Shown: positions 53,192 to 62,318 of the stretch, piece by piece
Layout: each line of letters begins with the position of its first letter
How positions within the stretch are numbered: position 1 is the stretch's first letter
DNA from: Thermoleophilia bacterium
Lineage (GTDB): Bacteria > Actinomycetota > Thermoleophilia > UBA2241
Direction of reading: 5' to 3'
DNA length: 64,000 bases
NCBI GenBank assembly: GCA_041393415.1
Contig: JAWKKE010000002.1
Coordinates: 243,990-307,989 of the forward strand
The notes under the pieces: generated by a model
Seen by the model: only the letters and a program-made list of their open reading frames with translations
What the model was told of the DNA's origin: nothing
The model's database searches: none
Translations under genes and position numbers: made by a program

Positions 53192-53695
53192 CTAGTCCGC
53201 CGGTGCGAGCACCTTGCGCATGTAGACGCGCCGCAGGCCGAACTCGAAGCGGCGGTCGAACTCGACGTACCCCAGCTTGGCGTAGAGCACCAGGTTCTCG
53301 GCCATGCCCTCGTGGGTGTAGAGATGGATCGCCGAGAACCCCTGAGCGCGAGCCTGCTCCTCGGCGTACACCAAGAGCGCGCGCCCCACACCGCATCCCT
53401 GGTGCGCCGGCGAGACGGCCACGTTATCGAGAAGGAAGCCCTCGTGGGTGAGGGACAGCACGAGGATACCGGCGATCTCCCCATCGAGCTCCGCGACGAC
53501 GACGTGCTCGGTCTCGATTTGTCGAGCGTAGTCTTGCAGAAGAGGACCCGGCTTCTGCCCTATGCGCGGCACCCACGGCACATAGGCCTCCCGAACGCAG
53601 GCGGTAACGGCGTCGGCATCCGCGGCGACCGCCCGTCGCAGCGCGAGCCGCCCACTCAACCTCTGCGCCGATCGGTCAGGCACCGCGCTCGCCAT
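53192..53695 (-). CDS. GNAT family N-acetyltransferase
   Basis: The 167-residue protein has the GNAT core: LRRAVAADADAVTACV, the acetyl-CoA loop VSPAHQGCGVGRALLVYAEE, and a C-terminal GYVEFDRRFEFG. Substrate is unknown. I chose the ATG at 53695, which lacks a clear Shine-Dalgarno but overlaps the end of a small ORF that has one. It is followed by the metK leader. Confidence 0.85.
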   Translation of the reverse strand: MASAVPDRSAQRLSGRLALRRAVAADADAVTACVREAYVPWVPRIGQKPGPLLQDYARQIETEHVVVAELDGEIAGILVLSLTHEGFLLDNVAVSPAHQGCGVGRALLVYAEEQARAQGFSAIHLYTHEGMAENLVLYAKLGYVEFDRRFEFGLRRVYMRKVLAPAD

Positions 53696-53804
53696 GTCGG
53701 CCGCAGGCAAGCACCCGAACACCGGCGACAACGAGCGTCGCGGCTGCCGGCCCGTCGACGGCAACGCGGGACGACGCTGCAGGAACAGTGAATCGCCGTC
53801 TCAC
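53676..53804 (-). CDS. Small ORF ahead of the GNAT gene
   Basis: A 42-codon frame starts at GTG 53804 after GAGGAGG with ideal spacing and ends 20 bases inside the GNAT gene. The peptide has a hydrophobic AAATLVVAGVRVL segment. No homology is apparent. It may serve only to bring ribosomes to the GNAT start. The rest of this 228-base gap shows nothing. Confidence 0.25.
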   Translation of the reverse strand: MRRRFTVPAASSRVAVDGPAAATLVVAGVRVLACGRHGERGA

Positions 53805-53923
53805 TTCGCACCTCCTCGCGCAGTCGCATGCGTCGCCGACGCTCGCGCGCCGCAGAACCAGTGCCGCTATTGAAGCACTCCTGGAACGATGGCGCCCCCG
53901 GCCCCGAGACATCGCAGCGCACA

Positions 53924-54478
53924 CTAGCCGAGAGACGACTGCGTGTCGGCCACCGCAGCCCACACCTTCCCCACGGTGGTCCAGTTGCGCATGGTTGCCG
54001 ACTCCCCCATGAGGTGGGCGAAAGCCTTGGCCAACGGCGAAGCAATCACACCGTCCGCGCACCAGAGGTAGGCGGCATGGGCGCCGACGGCGAAGGCTTC
54101 CGGCGCCCACGGCACCTCGAACAACGACTGGGCGCGGAACAAGGCGCCCGGCTCGGCGACGAACGCCACGAGCAGCCGAGCCGAGTTGGCGGCCACGTCG
54201 AGAAGAGGGTTCTCGGCGACGATGCACGCGAGCTGCTCAGCGCGCACGACGATCGTCGTCGCGGAGAAGCCGCAGGCGGCGGCGACCGCCGCTTCGATCT
54301 CCGCCGCCACACCCGCAACGCGGCTGTCAGGCACGGTGAAGACGAGATTGCCGCTGTTGAGGACGGTGGCAACCCCTTCGAGGCCGAGATCGTCGCCGAG
54401 AGCGCGTAGCTCTGCCATCGAGATCCTCTTGGCTCGCCCGACGTTGATACCCCGCAGCAGAGCGACACAGCGCGCCAC
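53924..54478 (-). CDS. DUF1697 domain protein
   Basis: The 184-residue protein fits DUF1697: CVALLRGINVGRAKRISMAE, TVLNSGNLVFTV and ATMRNWTTVGKV near the end. The family is common in actinobacteria; its function is unknown. GTG start at 54478, two bases after the stop of the upstream methyltransferase gene. Confidence 0.9.
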   Translation of the reverse strand: MARCVALLRGINVGRAKRISMAELRALGDDLGLEGVATVLNSGNLVFTVPDSRVAGVAAEIEAAVAAACGFSATTIVVRAEQLACIVAENPLLDVAANSARLLVAFVAEPGALFRAQSLFEVPWAPEAFAVGAHAAYLWCADGVIASPLAKAFAHLMGESATMRNWTTVGKVWAAVADTQSSLG

Positions 54479-54480
54479 AG

Positions 54481-55314
54481 CTAGATCACCTTGACCGCGA
54501 CGGCTTTGAAGAACGTGTAGCAGAAGACGCCGTCGTCCTCCGCCGTGCGATACAGATCGCGCACGCCCTCATTGAATCGTTCGAGCGTCGTGAGGCCTGC
54601 CGCCACAGCGGCCGCACGCACGCCTTCGATCATCGCCGTGAACGTTTTCCTGGTGAAGCCGTCGACGAACGCCGGCCGGCTACCGTCGACGTAGACCATG
54701 CGCGGCACAACCTCCACGGCGGCAAAGCCGGCGCTCACCAGTAGGGGGTAGACGCGGCGGCCGATCATGGAGTCGCCTCCCGCCCGTCGCTGCAGTTCCA
54801 CCTGGCAAGCGATCGCTTCGTCCGCGGCGGCGCTCGCCGGGGAGAAGAAGGCGGACCCGTGATCGCCCTCGATCACCGTGATCGTGCCTCCCGGCCTGAG
54901 CACTCGCCGGAGTTCGGCCAGCGCCGCCATCGGCCGCGTCAGGTGCTCCAGCACGAAGCAGACGAACACGTGGTCGAACGACTCTGCCGCATACGGCAGC
55001 GCTAAGATGTCGGCCTGCCGGAACTCCACATTCGTGACCCCAGCGGTGGCGACGCGGCGCCTCGCCTCAGCGAGAGACGCTTCAGAGACATCCACCGACA
55101 CGATGCGCGCGCCCGGACTTGCCGCGGCCAAGGTCACCGTCTGCGCGCCGGTCCCGCAGCCCGGCTCAAGCACCACGCTGCCGGGCGCGAACGCCGTGTC
55201 GGCGTGGAGCAGGTTGACCAATGTGCCGGCTTGGTCGCGCAGGCGCTCACTCTCACGCGCGTGATAGCCGTGCACGTAACCCTGCTCCGTGAGCGGCTGC
55301 TCGTTCGAGACCAT
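54481..55314 (-). CDS. Class I SAM-dependent methyltransferase
   Basis: The 277-residue protein has motif I VVLEPGCGTGAQTVTLAA (about 46-63), SVDVSEASLAEARRR, RQADILALPYAAESFDHVF and FVLEHLTRPMAALAELRRVLR, the small-molecule methyltransferase pattern of UbiE-like enzymes. Substrate is unknown. It lies between a LysE exporter and DUF1697 in tight spacing. Confidence 0.88.
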   Translation of the reverse strand: MVSNEQPLTEQGYVHGYHARESERLRDQAGTLVNLLHADTAFAPGSVVLEPGCGTGAQTVTLAAASPGARIVSVDVSEASLAEARRRVATAGVTNVEFRQADILALPYAAESFDHVFVCFVLEHLTRPMAALAELRRVLRPGGTITVIEGDHGSAFFSPASAAADEAIACQVELQRRAGGDSMIGRRVYPLLVSAGFAAVEVVPRMVYVDGSRPAFVDGFTRKTFTAMIEGVRAAAVAAGLTTLERFNEGVRDLYRTAEDDGVFCYTFFKAVAVKVI

Positions 55315-55317
55315 CAG

Positions 55318-55944
55318 CTAGCTCCTCCGCTCGAACACCAGTCGCGCCCCGAGACCGATGAGCACCGCGCCGCTGCCACGATGGATCCAGCGTTGCACGC
55401 CCGGACGGGCGCGCAGCCAACCGGAGAGAAGGCCCGCAAAGAGCCCTACCGGACCTTTGACGAGAAAGGTGAGTGCTGCAAACGCCAGTCCGAGGACGAG
55501 GATCGTGAGCGCCGGCCGCGCATCCTGCGGACCGATGAACTGCGGCAGGAAGGCGAAGTAGAAGATGGCGATCTTGGGATTCGAGATGTTGGAGACGGCG
55601 CCGGCGCCGACCAAGCGAGCGAAGGAACGCCGCGGAGCGGCGTCGACCGAGAGTTCCAGTGCAGAGCCGCGCAACATCGCGATGCCGAGATAGACAAGAT
55701 AGGCAGCGCCGGCGATCTTGAAGGCCAAGAAGAGGGGCTCGGAGGCACGCAAGAGGGCGCCGAGCCCCAGCGTCGCGAGGATCGTATGGCCGACGAGTCC
55801 GATGCTCACACCCACCGCCGTGGCCACACCGGCACGCGATCCCATGGCAATGGATCGCGACATGACGAGGATCATGTCCTGCCCAGGAGTGATGATGAGC
55901 AGCAGTGACGCCGTGAAGAAGAGCACCCAGGCAACGTCGAGCAT
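55318..55944 (-). CDS. LysE/RhtB family amino-acid exporter
   Basis: The 208-residue protein has six membrane helices and the family start LLIITPGQDMILVMSRSIAM with PGQD, then VSIGLVGHTILATLGLGALL, FKIAGAAYLVYLGIAML and VSNISNPKIAIFYFAFLPQF. Likely exports an amino acid or derivative. Start ATG at 55944. Confidence 0.92.
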   Translation of the reverse strand: MLDVAWVLFFTASLLLIITPGQDMILVMSRSIAMGSRAGVATAVGVSIGLVGHTILATLGLGALLRASEPLFLAFKIAGAAYLVYLGIAMLRGSALELSVDAAPRRSFARLVGAGAVSNISNPKIAIFYFAFLPQFIGPQDARPALTILVLGLAFAALTFLVKGPVGLFAGLLSGWLRARPGVQRWIHRGSGAVLIGLGARLVFERRS

Positions 55945-56043
55945 CAGCCGCCTCGCCGTCTCAGGCCGGGTCGCGCGACGGTGCGCCGGCGTCGTGACTG
56001 GTCGGCTGCCACCGCGCTGCGCGTGTTGACGGTAACGCCAATC

Positions 56044-56157
56044 TCATCCTTCCCGAACCGCGAACCGCGCGATGACGCGCATTGCGGCATCGGTCTTGAA
56101 TCGGCACTCCACGCGTCTCCACGTCCACGGCCGGTAGTCCTCCGCGTCGACACTCAC
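56044..56157 (-). CDS. Possible short ORF after the serine hydrolase gene
   Basis: A 37-codon frame begins at a GTG overlapping the preceding stop (GTGA) and encodes a basic, Trp-containing peptide (YRPWTWRRVECRFKTDAAM). The coupling resembles the other genes in the window, but no family is recognised. The following 99 bases up to the LysE gene start are empty. Confidence 0.25.
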   Translation of the reverse strand: MSVDAEDYRPWTWRRVECRFKTDAAMRVIARFAVREG

Positions 56158-57590
56158 GGCACCTTCGCCAGCAGGTCGAACGCGCCCTCGGCGACGGTCA
56201 CGGCGGCCGGCGTGTCGATCGCGTGCTCGCCGTCGTTGAGCACCAGGGCGAGCGCGAAGCGGCGACCGTCGGCGCGCTCCATGTACCACGAGAAGCACAG
56301 CACGCCCGGCTCCGAGCCGCCTTTGAAGGCGACATAAGGCCAAGTCGCCTGATCGATCGACACGCCCGGATTGATGGCAAGGATGGCGCGAATCGGCTCA
56401 AGACCCTTCGTGCGCGCCATCTCCTGCAAGGCCACGTGCGCACGCACCAGATCCGCCGGCGACGCGAACCACTCGATGGTGTCGATGTCACGCGGCGCCG
56501 TCCAGTCGGCCGCGTCCTCGACGCTCAACGGAAGCGCCGCCAGGCTCTTGAGGATCGTGCGGCGCGTAGCCGTGTCGCCGGCGATGTAGGCGCGCCGCAC
56601 GTCGTCGGGCGCGCTCAGCTTGAGCACGAACATCTCACGCGTGGTCGGGAGGGGCAGCATGCGCTCGGGGGCAGAGGCCCCCATCGGCCGCAAGCGAGCC
56701 TCGACCGCCGCGCGACCGACACGCCACATGACATGATCTGTAGCAGTGTTGTCGCTGACGGAGATCATCTGCTCGGCGTAGTGCCGCAACGCGAACTTCG
56801 TGCCGGCAGGCTCGTCGCGCATATCGCCGCTCGGTAGGCTCTTCCAGGCATCGCGGATCGCCAAGCGCTCGTTCCACGCCGCTGAGCCGTTCTCCACAGC
56901 CTCACCGAGCGCGCCGAGCACATAGAGCTTGAAGGCGGAGCCGATGGCCCCCACGCGCTCGGCATCGAGTTGATGAATCGGCGTGTCTTGACTGTCGAGA
57001 TCTACGGCTACCAGCAACGCCTGCGCAGCCAGACCGGCGACCTGATCGTCGATCGCCTTCCAGCTCGTCGGCCGCGGTGTCTCGGTGTACGGCTGGAAGA
57101 GCAGTCCGACGATACGCCGCTGCGGCCCTTCCTCGACGGCAATCGACGCCTTGAGCTGCTCTCCCGTGCTCCTGTCCAGGCGCGCGACGAGAGCCGTCGG
57201 CGACCCGGCCACGAGAACGTCGCCGAGGCGCAGTTTCCCTCCAGCCGCGAGCTGTGCCAGCACCACCGCGAGCTGGTCGGCCGGAACAGCCTTGAGGAAC
57301 GATGAGCTGAAGTGCGCCTCGATCTCCTCACGAGTGAACGGGGTGCCGTCGTTCATGCGTCCGACGACCCACGCCAGCTGCTCGCCGGCCGCCGTGGACG
57401 GGTACGCAAGCGGCGACGGCACGACGCTGGGGCTGTTTGAGACGTCGGCAGTCGGCGAGGACGTCATACTCGATTCACCACCGCACCCCGCGACGAGGAC
57501 CGCCGTACCGACAACCACGGCGAAGACAAGCAGCACGGCGAGTCGCCCGCCACGACTTCCGCTTGGTGCATGCGCAGGGCGCCACCTCAC
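56154..57590 (-). CDS. Lipoprotein with class A beta-lactamase-like serine hydrolase domain
   Basis: The 478-residue protein has a lipoprotein signal ending in VLVAGC near 35, a Ser/Pro-rich linker, an N-terminal domain of about 110 residues resembling NTF2/DUF3887 types, and a C-terminal serine hydrolase domain with SAFK (GSAFKLYVL), SDN (SVSDNTATDH) and KGGS (FKGGSEPG). These equal the SXXK, SDN and KTG motifs of class A beta-lactamases. I could not identify the Glu166 of true lactamases with certainty, so a cell-wall or esterase role is as likely. Confidence 0.82.
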   Translation of the reverse strand: MRWRPAHAPSGSRGGRLAVLLVFAVVVGTAVLVAGCGGESSMTSSPTADVSNSPSVVPSPLAYPSTAAGEQLAWVVGRMNDGTPFTREEIEAHFSSSFLKAVPADQLAVVLAQLAAGGKLRLGDVLVAGSPTALVARLDRSTGEQLKASIAVEEGPQRRIVGLLFQPYTETPRPTSWKAIDDQVAGLAAQALLVAVDLDSQDTPIHQLDAERVGAIGSAFKLYVLGALGEAVENGSAAWNERLAIRDAWKSLPSGDMRDEPAGTKFALRHYAEQMISVSDNTATDHVMWRVGRAAVEARLRPMGASAPERMLPLPTTREMFVLKLSAPDDVRRAYIAGDTATRRTILKSLAALPLSVEDAADWTAPRDIDTIEWFASPADLVRAHVALQEMARTKGLEPIRAILAINPGVSIDQATWPYVAFKGGSEPGVLCFSWYMERADGRRFALALVLNDGEHAIDTPAAVTVAEGAFDLLAKVP

Positions 57591-57599
57591 GGCGGACTG

Positions 57600-57980
57600 T
57601 CACCGCCGCCCGGCGCGCCGGCTCTCGTCGCTCTCGGCGACGCGATAGGCGACGATACGCCGGATGAGGTCAGTCGGCAGGGGCTCGTCCAGGGGAAATT
57701 GCACCGAGCCCTTGGCGTGCTTGTAGGCGGCGAGATCCCCCGCGAAAGCAGCGATGCCGCTCGCCCCCGGATAGAAGCCGACGTGGTGCGCATAGCCGGC
57801 GAAGTGCACGAGATGCTTGCCGTTGAGATCAAACGTCGGGATGGCGTAGCTGATGGTCTCGACGGCGCCCGGCGCAACTGCGTGGATGAGCGCCCGTAGC
57901 TCACGCAGAACTCCCTGAGTAACCTCGGGGAACTCCGCGATGTATGAGTCGATCGTCTGGGCCGACGACCTGCTGGCCAT
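57600..57980 (-). CDS. DUF1801 (YdhG-like) domain protein
   Basis: The 126-residue protein has the family pattern: TIDSYIAEFPEVTQGVLREL, ETISYAIPTFDLNGKHLVHFAGY, GFYPGASGIAAF and KGSVQFPLDEPLP. Frataxin-like fold; role unknown. The ATG at 57980 follows AGAGGAAGACG and is preceded by an in-frame GTG. Confidence 0.9.
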   Translation of the reverse strand: MASRSSAQTIDSYIAEFPEVTQGVLRELRALIHAVAPGAVETISYAIPTFDLNGKHLVHFAGYAHHVGFYPGASGIAAFAGDLAAYKHAKGSVQFPLDEPLPTDLIRRIVAYRVAESDESRRAGRR

Positions 57981-58022
57981 CACCGTCTTCCTCTCGATCA
58001 GGCAGTAGTAGCACCCAAACAT

Positions 58023-58040
58023 ACCACCCTCGCGGGTGGT
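58023..58040 (-). repeat. GNRA-capped hairpin between PAP2 and DUF1801 genes
   Basis: ACCACCC and GGGTGGT form a perfect seven-base-pair stem with a GCGA loop in the RNA, in the 101-base gap after the PAP2 gene. The sequence after it (AUGUUUGGG) is only weakly U-rich, so termination is possible but not convincing. Confidence 0.4.
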
Positions 58041-58081
58041 GTCGCGTTGCCGATCAGCATCGACTCGGCACCCGTTCCACA

Positions 58082-58684
58082 TCACCACCCCAGCAACAGC
58101 GCAGCCGTGACCACACCTCCGAGTGCGACACCCACGACAACATCGACGACGTAGTGTTGCCGAATCAGGAGCGTGGAGATGATCACCAGAACGGCCCACG
58201 CGAGCAGCGTCACCCCAAGTGCGACGCCGAGAGCGGTAAAGCCGGCCACGACCGCCAGCGCGGCAAAGCCGGCGTGCACGCTGGGAAAGTTGCCGTACGG
58301 ACGGCAGAGGCGCTGAAACCAATCGATGAGCCGCCACGACCAGCCATGGCGCGATCTTGCGTCAAGGCGCACGATCTCACTCGGGTAGAGCACGTGGACG
58401 GCGGTGCTCACCACAGTGATCACGCCGTAGGCGATGGCCAAGTCGATGAATTGATTCGTGCGCACCACGAAGAGAGGCGGCAAGACCCCGAGGAGGTACG
58501 TTGACAGGTAGAAGACGACGAACTGCGGGACCACCGGCAAGGAGCGATCGAGAGACGACTCCAAGCGCACACGCGAACGCACCGGCCGCTGCACGTGGTT
58601 GACGGCGAAGTACTGCGCCAGCCAGAGCGCCAGGCCGACGACCAGCGCCAGGACGCGGACCCAAAGGGGCAGCAACTCCGGCAT
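58082..58684 (-). CDS. PAP2-family membrane phosphatase/phosphotransferase
   Basis: The 200-residue protein has about six membrane helices. Only the second and third PAP2 motifs are clear: GNFPSVHAGFAAL and LIRQHYVVDVVVGVALG with His and Asp. It resembles inositol-phospholipid-type PAP2 proteins more than undecaprenyl phosphatases. The ATG shares a base with the upstream stop (TGATG); a GTG one codon earlier is possible. Confidence 0.85.
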   Translation of the reverse strand: MPELLPLWVRVLALVVGLALWLAQYFAVNHVQRPVRSRVRLESSLDRSLPVVPQFVVFYLSTYLLGVLPPLFVVRTNQFIDLAIAYGVITVVSTAVHVLYPSEIVRLDARSRHGWSWRLIDWFQRLCRPYGNFPSVHAGFAALAVVAGFTALGVALGVTLLAWAVLVIISTLLIRQHYVVDVVVGVALGGVVTAALLLGW

Positions 58685-59403
58685 CACATGTCCGCGGAGA
58701 GCACCCCGCGCTGCAGCACGACGGCGGCCGGAGTGGCAAGCCGCACGTACGCGATGATGCGGTCCAGCTGATCGTCGATCGCATCACGCGCCACACCCGC
58801 CGGAGCGTAGACCACGTAGAGGACGCGCGAGCTGGCCGTCGAGATGGGAGATCGCGCGTCCTGGCCGTAGATGATCGAGCACGCGATACCGTCCGCGTCG
58901 CGCATGATCATGTCGCCCGGGCGAATCTCCTTCTGCGTGCCGCTCATCTGCACCATGACGTCGCCGGGACTTGAGACGTCGATGACGATCGGTGGACGCA
59001 GTCTGCCGACGTCGTGCCCGGCCGTCAGCACAAGCGACTCGAGCTCCGCCATGAAGTTGGCGTCGACTGCCGGCGAGACGGCCGGCAGTTGCTTGCCCTT
59101 GAGCACGAGCGACTCGAGCTGCAACTGCACATGGTAGGTCTTTGAAAAGCGCTTGTAGTAGGCGCTGTAGGCGACCAGCAACGGCAGCGCCAGGAAGTCC
59201 GCGCGCGCGAACCCTGCGTACCGCGCGCGGAGCTCCTCTTCGATCTGCCGCTTGCGTTCCTCGAGCGCGACGGAAGGTCGATCGTTGACGATGTCACCAA
59301 CCTCGAGTAGTCCGATGCGCCCTTCGGGGTGAGCGGCGCGCCAGGCGTCGGTCGCGCTGATGATCAAGGACTCCCGTCCGTTCGATGCTCTCTCGTCGCC
59401 CAC
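58684..59403 (-). CDS. Stand-alone B3/B4 domain protein
   Basis: The 239-residue protein resembles the B3/B4 editing domain of PheRS beta subunits (COG3382): HPEGRIGLLEVGDIVND near 20-40, then FSKTYHVQLQLESLVLKG, VDANFMAELESLVLTAGHD and VMVQMSGTQKEIRPGDMIM. Such solo proteins may edit mischarged tRNA or act on other aminoacyl compounds; the role is not fixed. GTG start at 59403. It overlaps the PAP2 gene by one base. Confidence 0.85.
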   Translation of the reverse strand: MGDERASNGRESLIISATDAWRAAHPEGRIGLLEVGDIVNDRPSVALEERKRQIEEELRARYAGFARADFLALPLLVAYSAYYKRFSKTYHVQLQLESLVLKGKQLPAVSPAVDANFMAELESLVLTAGHDVGRLRPPIVIDVSSPGDVMVQMSGTQKEIRPGDMIMRDADGIACSIIYGQDARSPISTASSRVLYVVYAPAGVARDAIDDQLDRIIAYVRLATPAAVVLQRGVLSADM

Positions 59404-59416
59404 GTACGCTCCTTCA

Positions 59417-60262
59417 TCAGAGATGTCGGCCCCGATGTCGAACCATCCACGCCGCAGCGAACTCGACGAGATGCGCCTGTTTCATGAGTCTCGCCGTCGC
59501 CGCCCCGACCTTACCCACACGGCAGGCGCCCGTGGCTTCGAACGCCGCCCCGATCTCATCGAAATCGTCACTGTCGAGACTGATATCTCGGTAGCGCGTC
59601 CACCGGCGCTCCCCATCGCGCAGCAGCGGTGCGTAGCAGAGCACCTCCGACCTGCCGCGCGGAACGGTGAGGTACTCGGCAAGATGAATCGATGTGTTGC
59701 TGCTGTGAGGTACTCCGAGGAGCAGTACCGATCCGTCGAGGTCGCCCACACGGCCCAATGGGCTCTCACCGTCCAGAGCGAAGTCGAGCTTCTCGCCCGC
59801 GGTCACCCGTTCGCGCTCACGACCCCACGCAGCGAAGGAGTAGTTGGGATGCAAGCTGCGCACGACACCGGGCTGACGGCGAAACACCTCGGGGACCACA
59901 CCCATGCCGCGCGTCGGAGTGAGCAGCGGATCGTAGGCAGGCATGGCGGCGCGGATGGTCGCCCACCACTCCTCGGGGACTGGGGGATTCTCCCACAACG
60001 CCGGATCGGAGAGATCGCCGGAGTGCGTCGGCATGACGAGCGTGCCCGACGCCCCAATTGCTTGCTCGAGAGCGAGAACAACGCTGACCGCGCCGCCGCA
60101 CACCCAGCCCAACGAGCTCAGTGAGGCGTGCACGAGCAGCGTCATGCCGGACTCCACACCGAGGCCGGCGAGGTCGCGACACAACGTGTCGAGGGTCGCC
60201 GGCCCCCCATGGGTGCGCGCGATCGCCTCTGCTTCAGTCACCGTTCCACTCCGCGACAACAT
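59417..60262 (-). CDS. AAC(3)-family aminoglycoside/antibiotic N-acetyltransferase homologue
   Basis: The 281-residue protein has the family's signatures: [55 protein letters not shown] and [13 protein letters not shown](3)-type enzymes acetylate the 3-amino group of aminoglycosides, but many chromosomal homologues have other substrates. There is no mobile element nearby, so it looks like a resident gene. The resistance role is unproven. Confidence 0.85.
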   Translation of the reverse strand: MLSRSGTVTEAEAIARTHGGPATLDTLCRDLAGLGVESGMTLLVHASLSSLGWVCGGAVSVVLALEQAIGASGTLVMPTHSGDLSDPALWENPPVPEEWWATIRAAMPAYDPLLTPTRGMGVVPEVFRRQPGVVRSLHPNYSFAAWGRERERVTAGEKLDFALDGESPLGRVGDLDGSVLLLGVPHSSNTSIHLAEYLTVPRGRSEVLCYAPLLRDGERRWTRYRDISLDSDDFDEIGAAFEATGACRVGKVGAATARLMKQAHLVEFAAAWMVRHRGRHL

Positions 60263-60330
60263 GAGCCCAGGTCGATATTGTCACAGATGCGCCGGAACGT
60301 CAGGTCAGGGATGCAGCAGACGACGCGTAG

Positions 60331-60858
60331 CTACTCCCGCCACAGCTCCGGCCGGTCCAGCGCTTTCGCACAGCGCACCGTGCCACGCACGTTCCCGAGG
60401 AGATCTGGCCGTATCGGGCGCACCATCCAAGCCTCCCGCGGCGTGACGGAGTACGGGGGCTCCAGCCCCTGCTCGCCCGCCGGCACAAAGCCGTGGCGCG
60501 GATAGTAGTCGACGTGCCCGAGCACGAAGACCAGCCCAACGCCCGCCCGCGTAAGACGACGCACGCCCTCATCGATGAGCTTGCCACCGACACCTTGACC
60601 CTGTGCCTCAGGCGTTACCGCCAAGGGCGCGAGGATCGCGCAGCGCACGTCCTGCGCGGGGTCGATCGTCGCCTCTGTGAAGAGGATGTGACCGAGCGCC
60701 CGAGAGTTCTGGCGCGCCAGCAGTGAGAGAACGGGGCGCGCGGTGGCATCCTCAAGCAGCGCCCTCACCAGCTCGACCTCCTCACACCCGCCGAAGGCGG
60801 CGCGCTCCACGGCGAGGACGTCTTCGAGATCGCAGGGCCACGCCTCTTCGACGTGCAC
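60331..60858 (-). CDS. GNAT family N-acetyltransferase (YhbS-like)
   Basis: The 175-residue protein has LAPLAVTPEAQGQGVGGKLIDEG, the acetyl-CoA binding motif, preceded by HILFTEATI and followed by VFVLGHVDYYPRHGFVPAG, as in YhbS-like acetyltransferases. Substrate unknown. GTG start at 60858, directly after the stop of the next gene. Confidence 0.88.
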   Translation of the reverse strand: MHVEEAWPCDLEDVLAVERAAFGGCEEVELVRALLEDATARPVLSLLARQNSRALGHILFTEATIDPAQDVRCAILAPLAVTPEAQGQGVGGKLIDEGVRRLTRAGVGLVFVLGHVDYYPRHGFVPAGEQGLEPPYSVTPREAWMVRPIRPDLLGNVRGTVRCAKALDRPELWRE

Positions 60859-61434
60859 TCATGCCTCCTGACAAGCGACGTCGACGTTCATCAACAACTT
60901 CAGCAACGCCTCGCACGCTTCACAGACGTAGATCGCCTCTGCGGCGCGCCGCCCGTGAACGCCGGCGGCACGCCACCCCTCGTGCATCTCACCGCGCACG
61001 TAGCTCCTCAGACCGTCGATGTTCTGCGCCAAGGCCGTTGGCACCAGCCCACGCTGAACGAGAAGCCGCGGTGACGTTTCGAGCGAGATACCAGGCGTGC
61101 CGAGCATCACGGCGATCATCGTCTCAACAGCACGAACCGCCTCACTGGCAGCAGCCGGATACTCTGCCACCTCGAGCGAGACAAGCTCTTGCGCCCGCCG
61201 CCAGTGAGCCTGCGACTCGGCGTAACGAGGGTCATCACGCAGAACGCGCACATGAGCCTTGATCGGCGGCGGATCTGAAGTATGGCCGGGCGCAGATCCC
61301 GTGATCCGCCGCGTCTCGCGCATCGAACGCGCCTGGGGAACAATCACGAAGAGAATGACCAGAATCGCCCCGCCGATGACCACAACCGTGATGGCCGACC
61401 ACCAAAACAGGGACCAATCCTGACCGAGAACCAC
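60859..61434 (-). CDS. Membrane-anchored hypothetical protein with helical C-terminal domain
   Basis: The 191-residue protein has one N-terminal membrane helix (about 12-35), a basic linker, and an all-helical C-terminal part with EAVRAVETMIAVMLGTPG, LVQRGLVPTALAQNIDGLRS and AAEAIYVCEACEALLKL. The latter resembles DUF4145/HEPN-like domains but I cannot confirm it. GTG at 61434 follows GGGGGGG. The 146-base gap upstream shows no clear promoter. Confidence 0.6.
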   Translation of the reverse strand: MVLGQDWSLFWWSAITVVVIGGAILVILFVIVPQARSMRETRRITGSAPGHTSDPPPIKAHVRVLRDDPRYAESQAHWRRAQELVSLEVAEYPAAASEAVRAVETMIAVMLGTPGISLETSPRLLVQRGLVPTALAQNIDGLRSYVRGEMHEGWRAAGVHGRRAAEAIYVCEACEALLKLLMNVDVACQEA

Positions 61435-61580
61435 GAGAACCCCCCCTATGCTATCTTCTGGCGACCTCGCCCGATTCGCGACGGCACATGCCTATCTGAT
61501 TCTCGACATTCAAAATCGGAAGTCGCATTCCTTGGTGTGGCGTGCAAACGAGTTCTCTCTCGTGAATCGCGCGAAGAGCA

Positions 61581-62279
61581 CTACGTCTTGAGCCGCGCGA
61601 TCGTCTTCTCGGACTCGAGCTCGCGCAACACGTCCGCAGCAATCCACCGCGCCGCACGTGAGTCCAGTTGTCTAATCTCCCGCGCCGTGGCGATCGCCGC
61701 CGAGTTCAGAGCGCGGCTACGTTTGCCGATCGTCCGCAAAGCCCAGCTCACGGCCTTCTTGACGTAGTTCCGATCATCCGTCGAGCCGCGCACAATGAGC
61801 GGCAGGTAGTCGAGGAAGACCTCGTCGGGCGCCTGCTTATCGTGCCACGCCAGGCAGGCGATCAGAGCGAATGCGGCGCGGCGAACGAATTCCTCGTCGC
61901 GCCGCGACCACTCATCGATCATGTCTCGCGCCACGGAGGATCTCTCCAAGAGATTCATGCAGAGCTGATCGCACACGTCCCAGGAGTCGAGATCGCCGAC
62001 CCAGCTCTCCAGCTCTGACGCCGTGAGGAGGTCCGGCACCGCGATCATTCCGGCGACCATGCGCGCCTCGGCGATACCCGTTGCCCAGAGATCCAGGGCG
62101 AGAGCGTGATCTGGGCCGATCTCCTTGGCGAGGCGACGCATCTCCGGGACCGCAACGCCCAGCCGGCGATCCACCGTCATGCCGTAGCGCGCCATGCCGT
62201 CGAGATTGGCGGGATTGGCCTTCTCATCCAGACGTGCCAGCACCTCCACCACGGACGTCACGACGACCTCACCGTGCAT
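61581..62279 (-). CDS. DNA alkylation repair protein (AlkC/AlkD-like HEAT repeats)
   Basis: The 232-residue protein consists of HEAT-like helices with MARYGMTVDRRLGVAVPEMR, LALDLWATGIAEARMVAGMI, LDSWDVCDQLCMNLL and DDRNYVKKAVSWALRTIGKR, as in AlkD-type DNA glycosylases acting on alkylated bases. The ATG at 62279 is one of two plausible starts; a longer frame adds seven residues. Confidence 0.88.
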   Translation of the reverse strand: MHGEVVVTSVVEVLARLDEKANPANLDGMARYGMTVDRRLGVAVPEMRRLAKEIGPDHALALDLWATGIAEARMVAGMIAVPDLLTASELESWVGDLDSWDVCDQLCMNLLERSSVARDMIDEWSRRDEEFVRRAAFALIACLAWHDKQAPDEVFLDYLPLIVRGSTDDRNYVKKAVSWALRTIGKRSRALNSAAIATAREIRQLDSRAARWIAADVLRELESEKTIARLKT

Positions 62280-62318
62280 GCCCCTGGCCGGCGGCCGCAA
62301 CCGCAGCGATCGGCCGCA

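Noticed and set aside
59417..60262. Acquired antibiotic-resistance cassette
   Set aside because: No integrase, transposase, repeats or shift in composition surrounds the AAC(3)-like gene.
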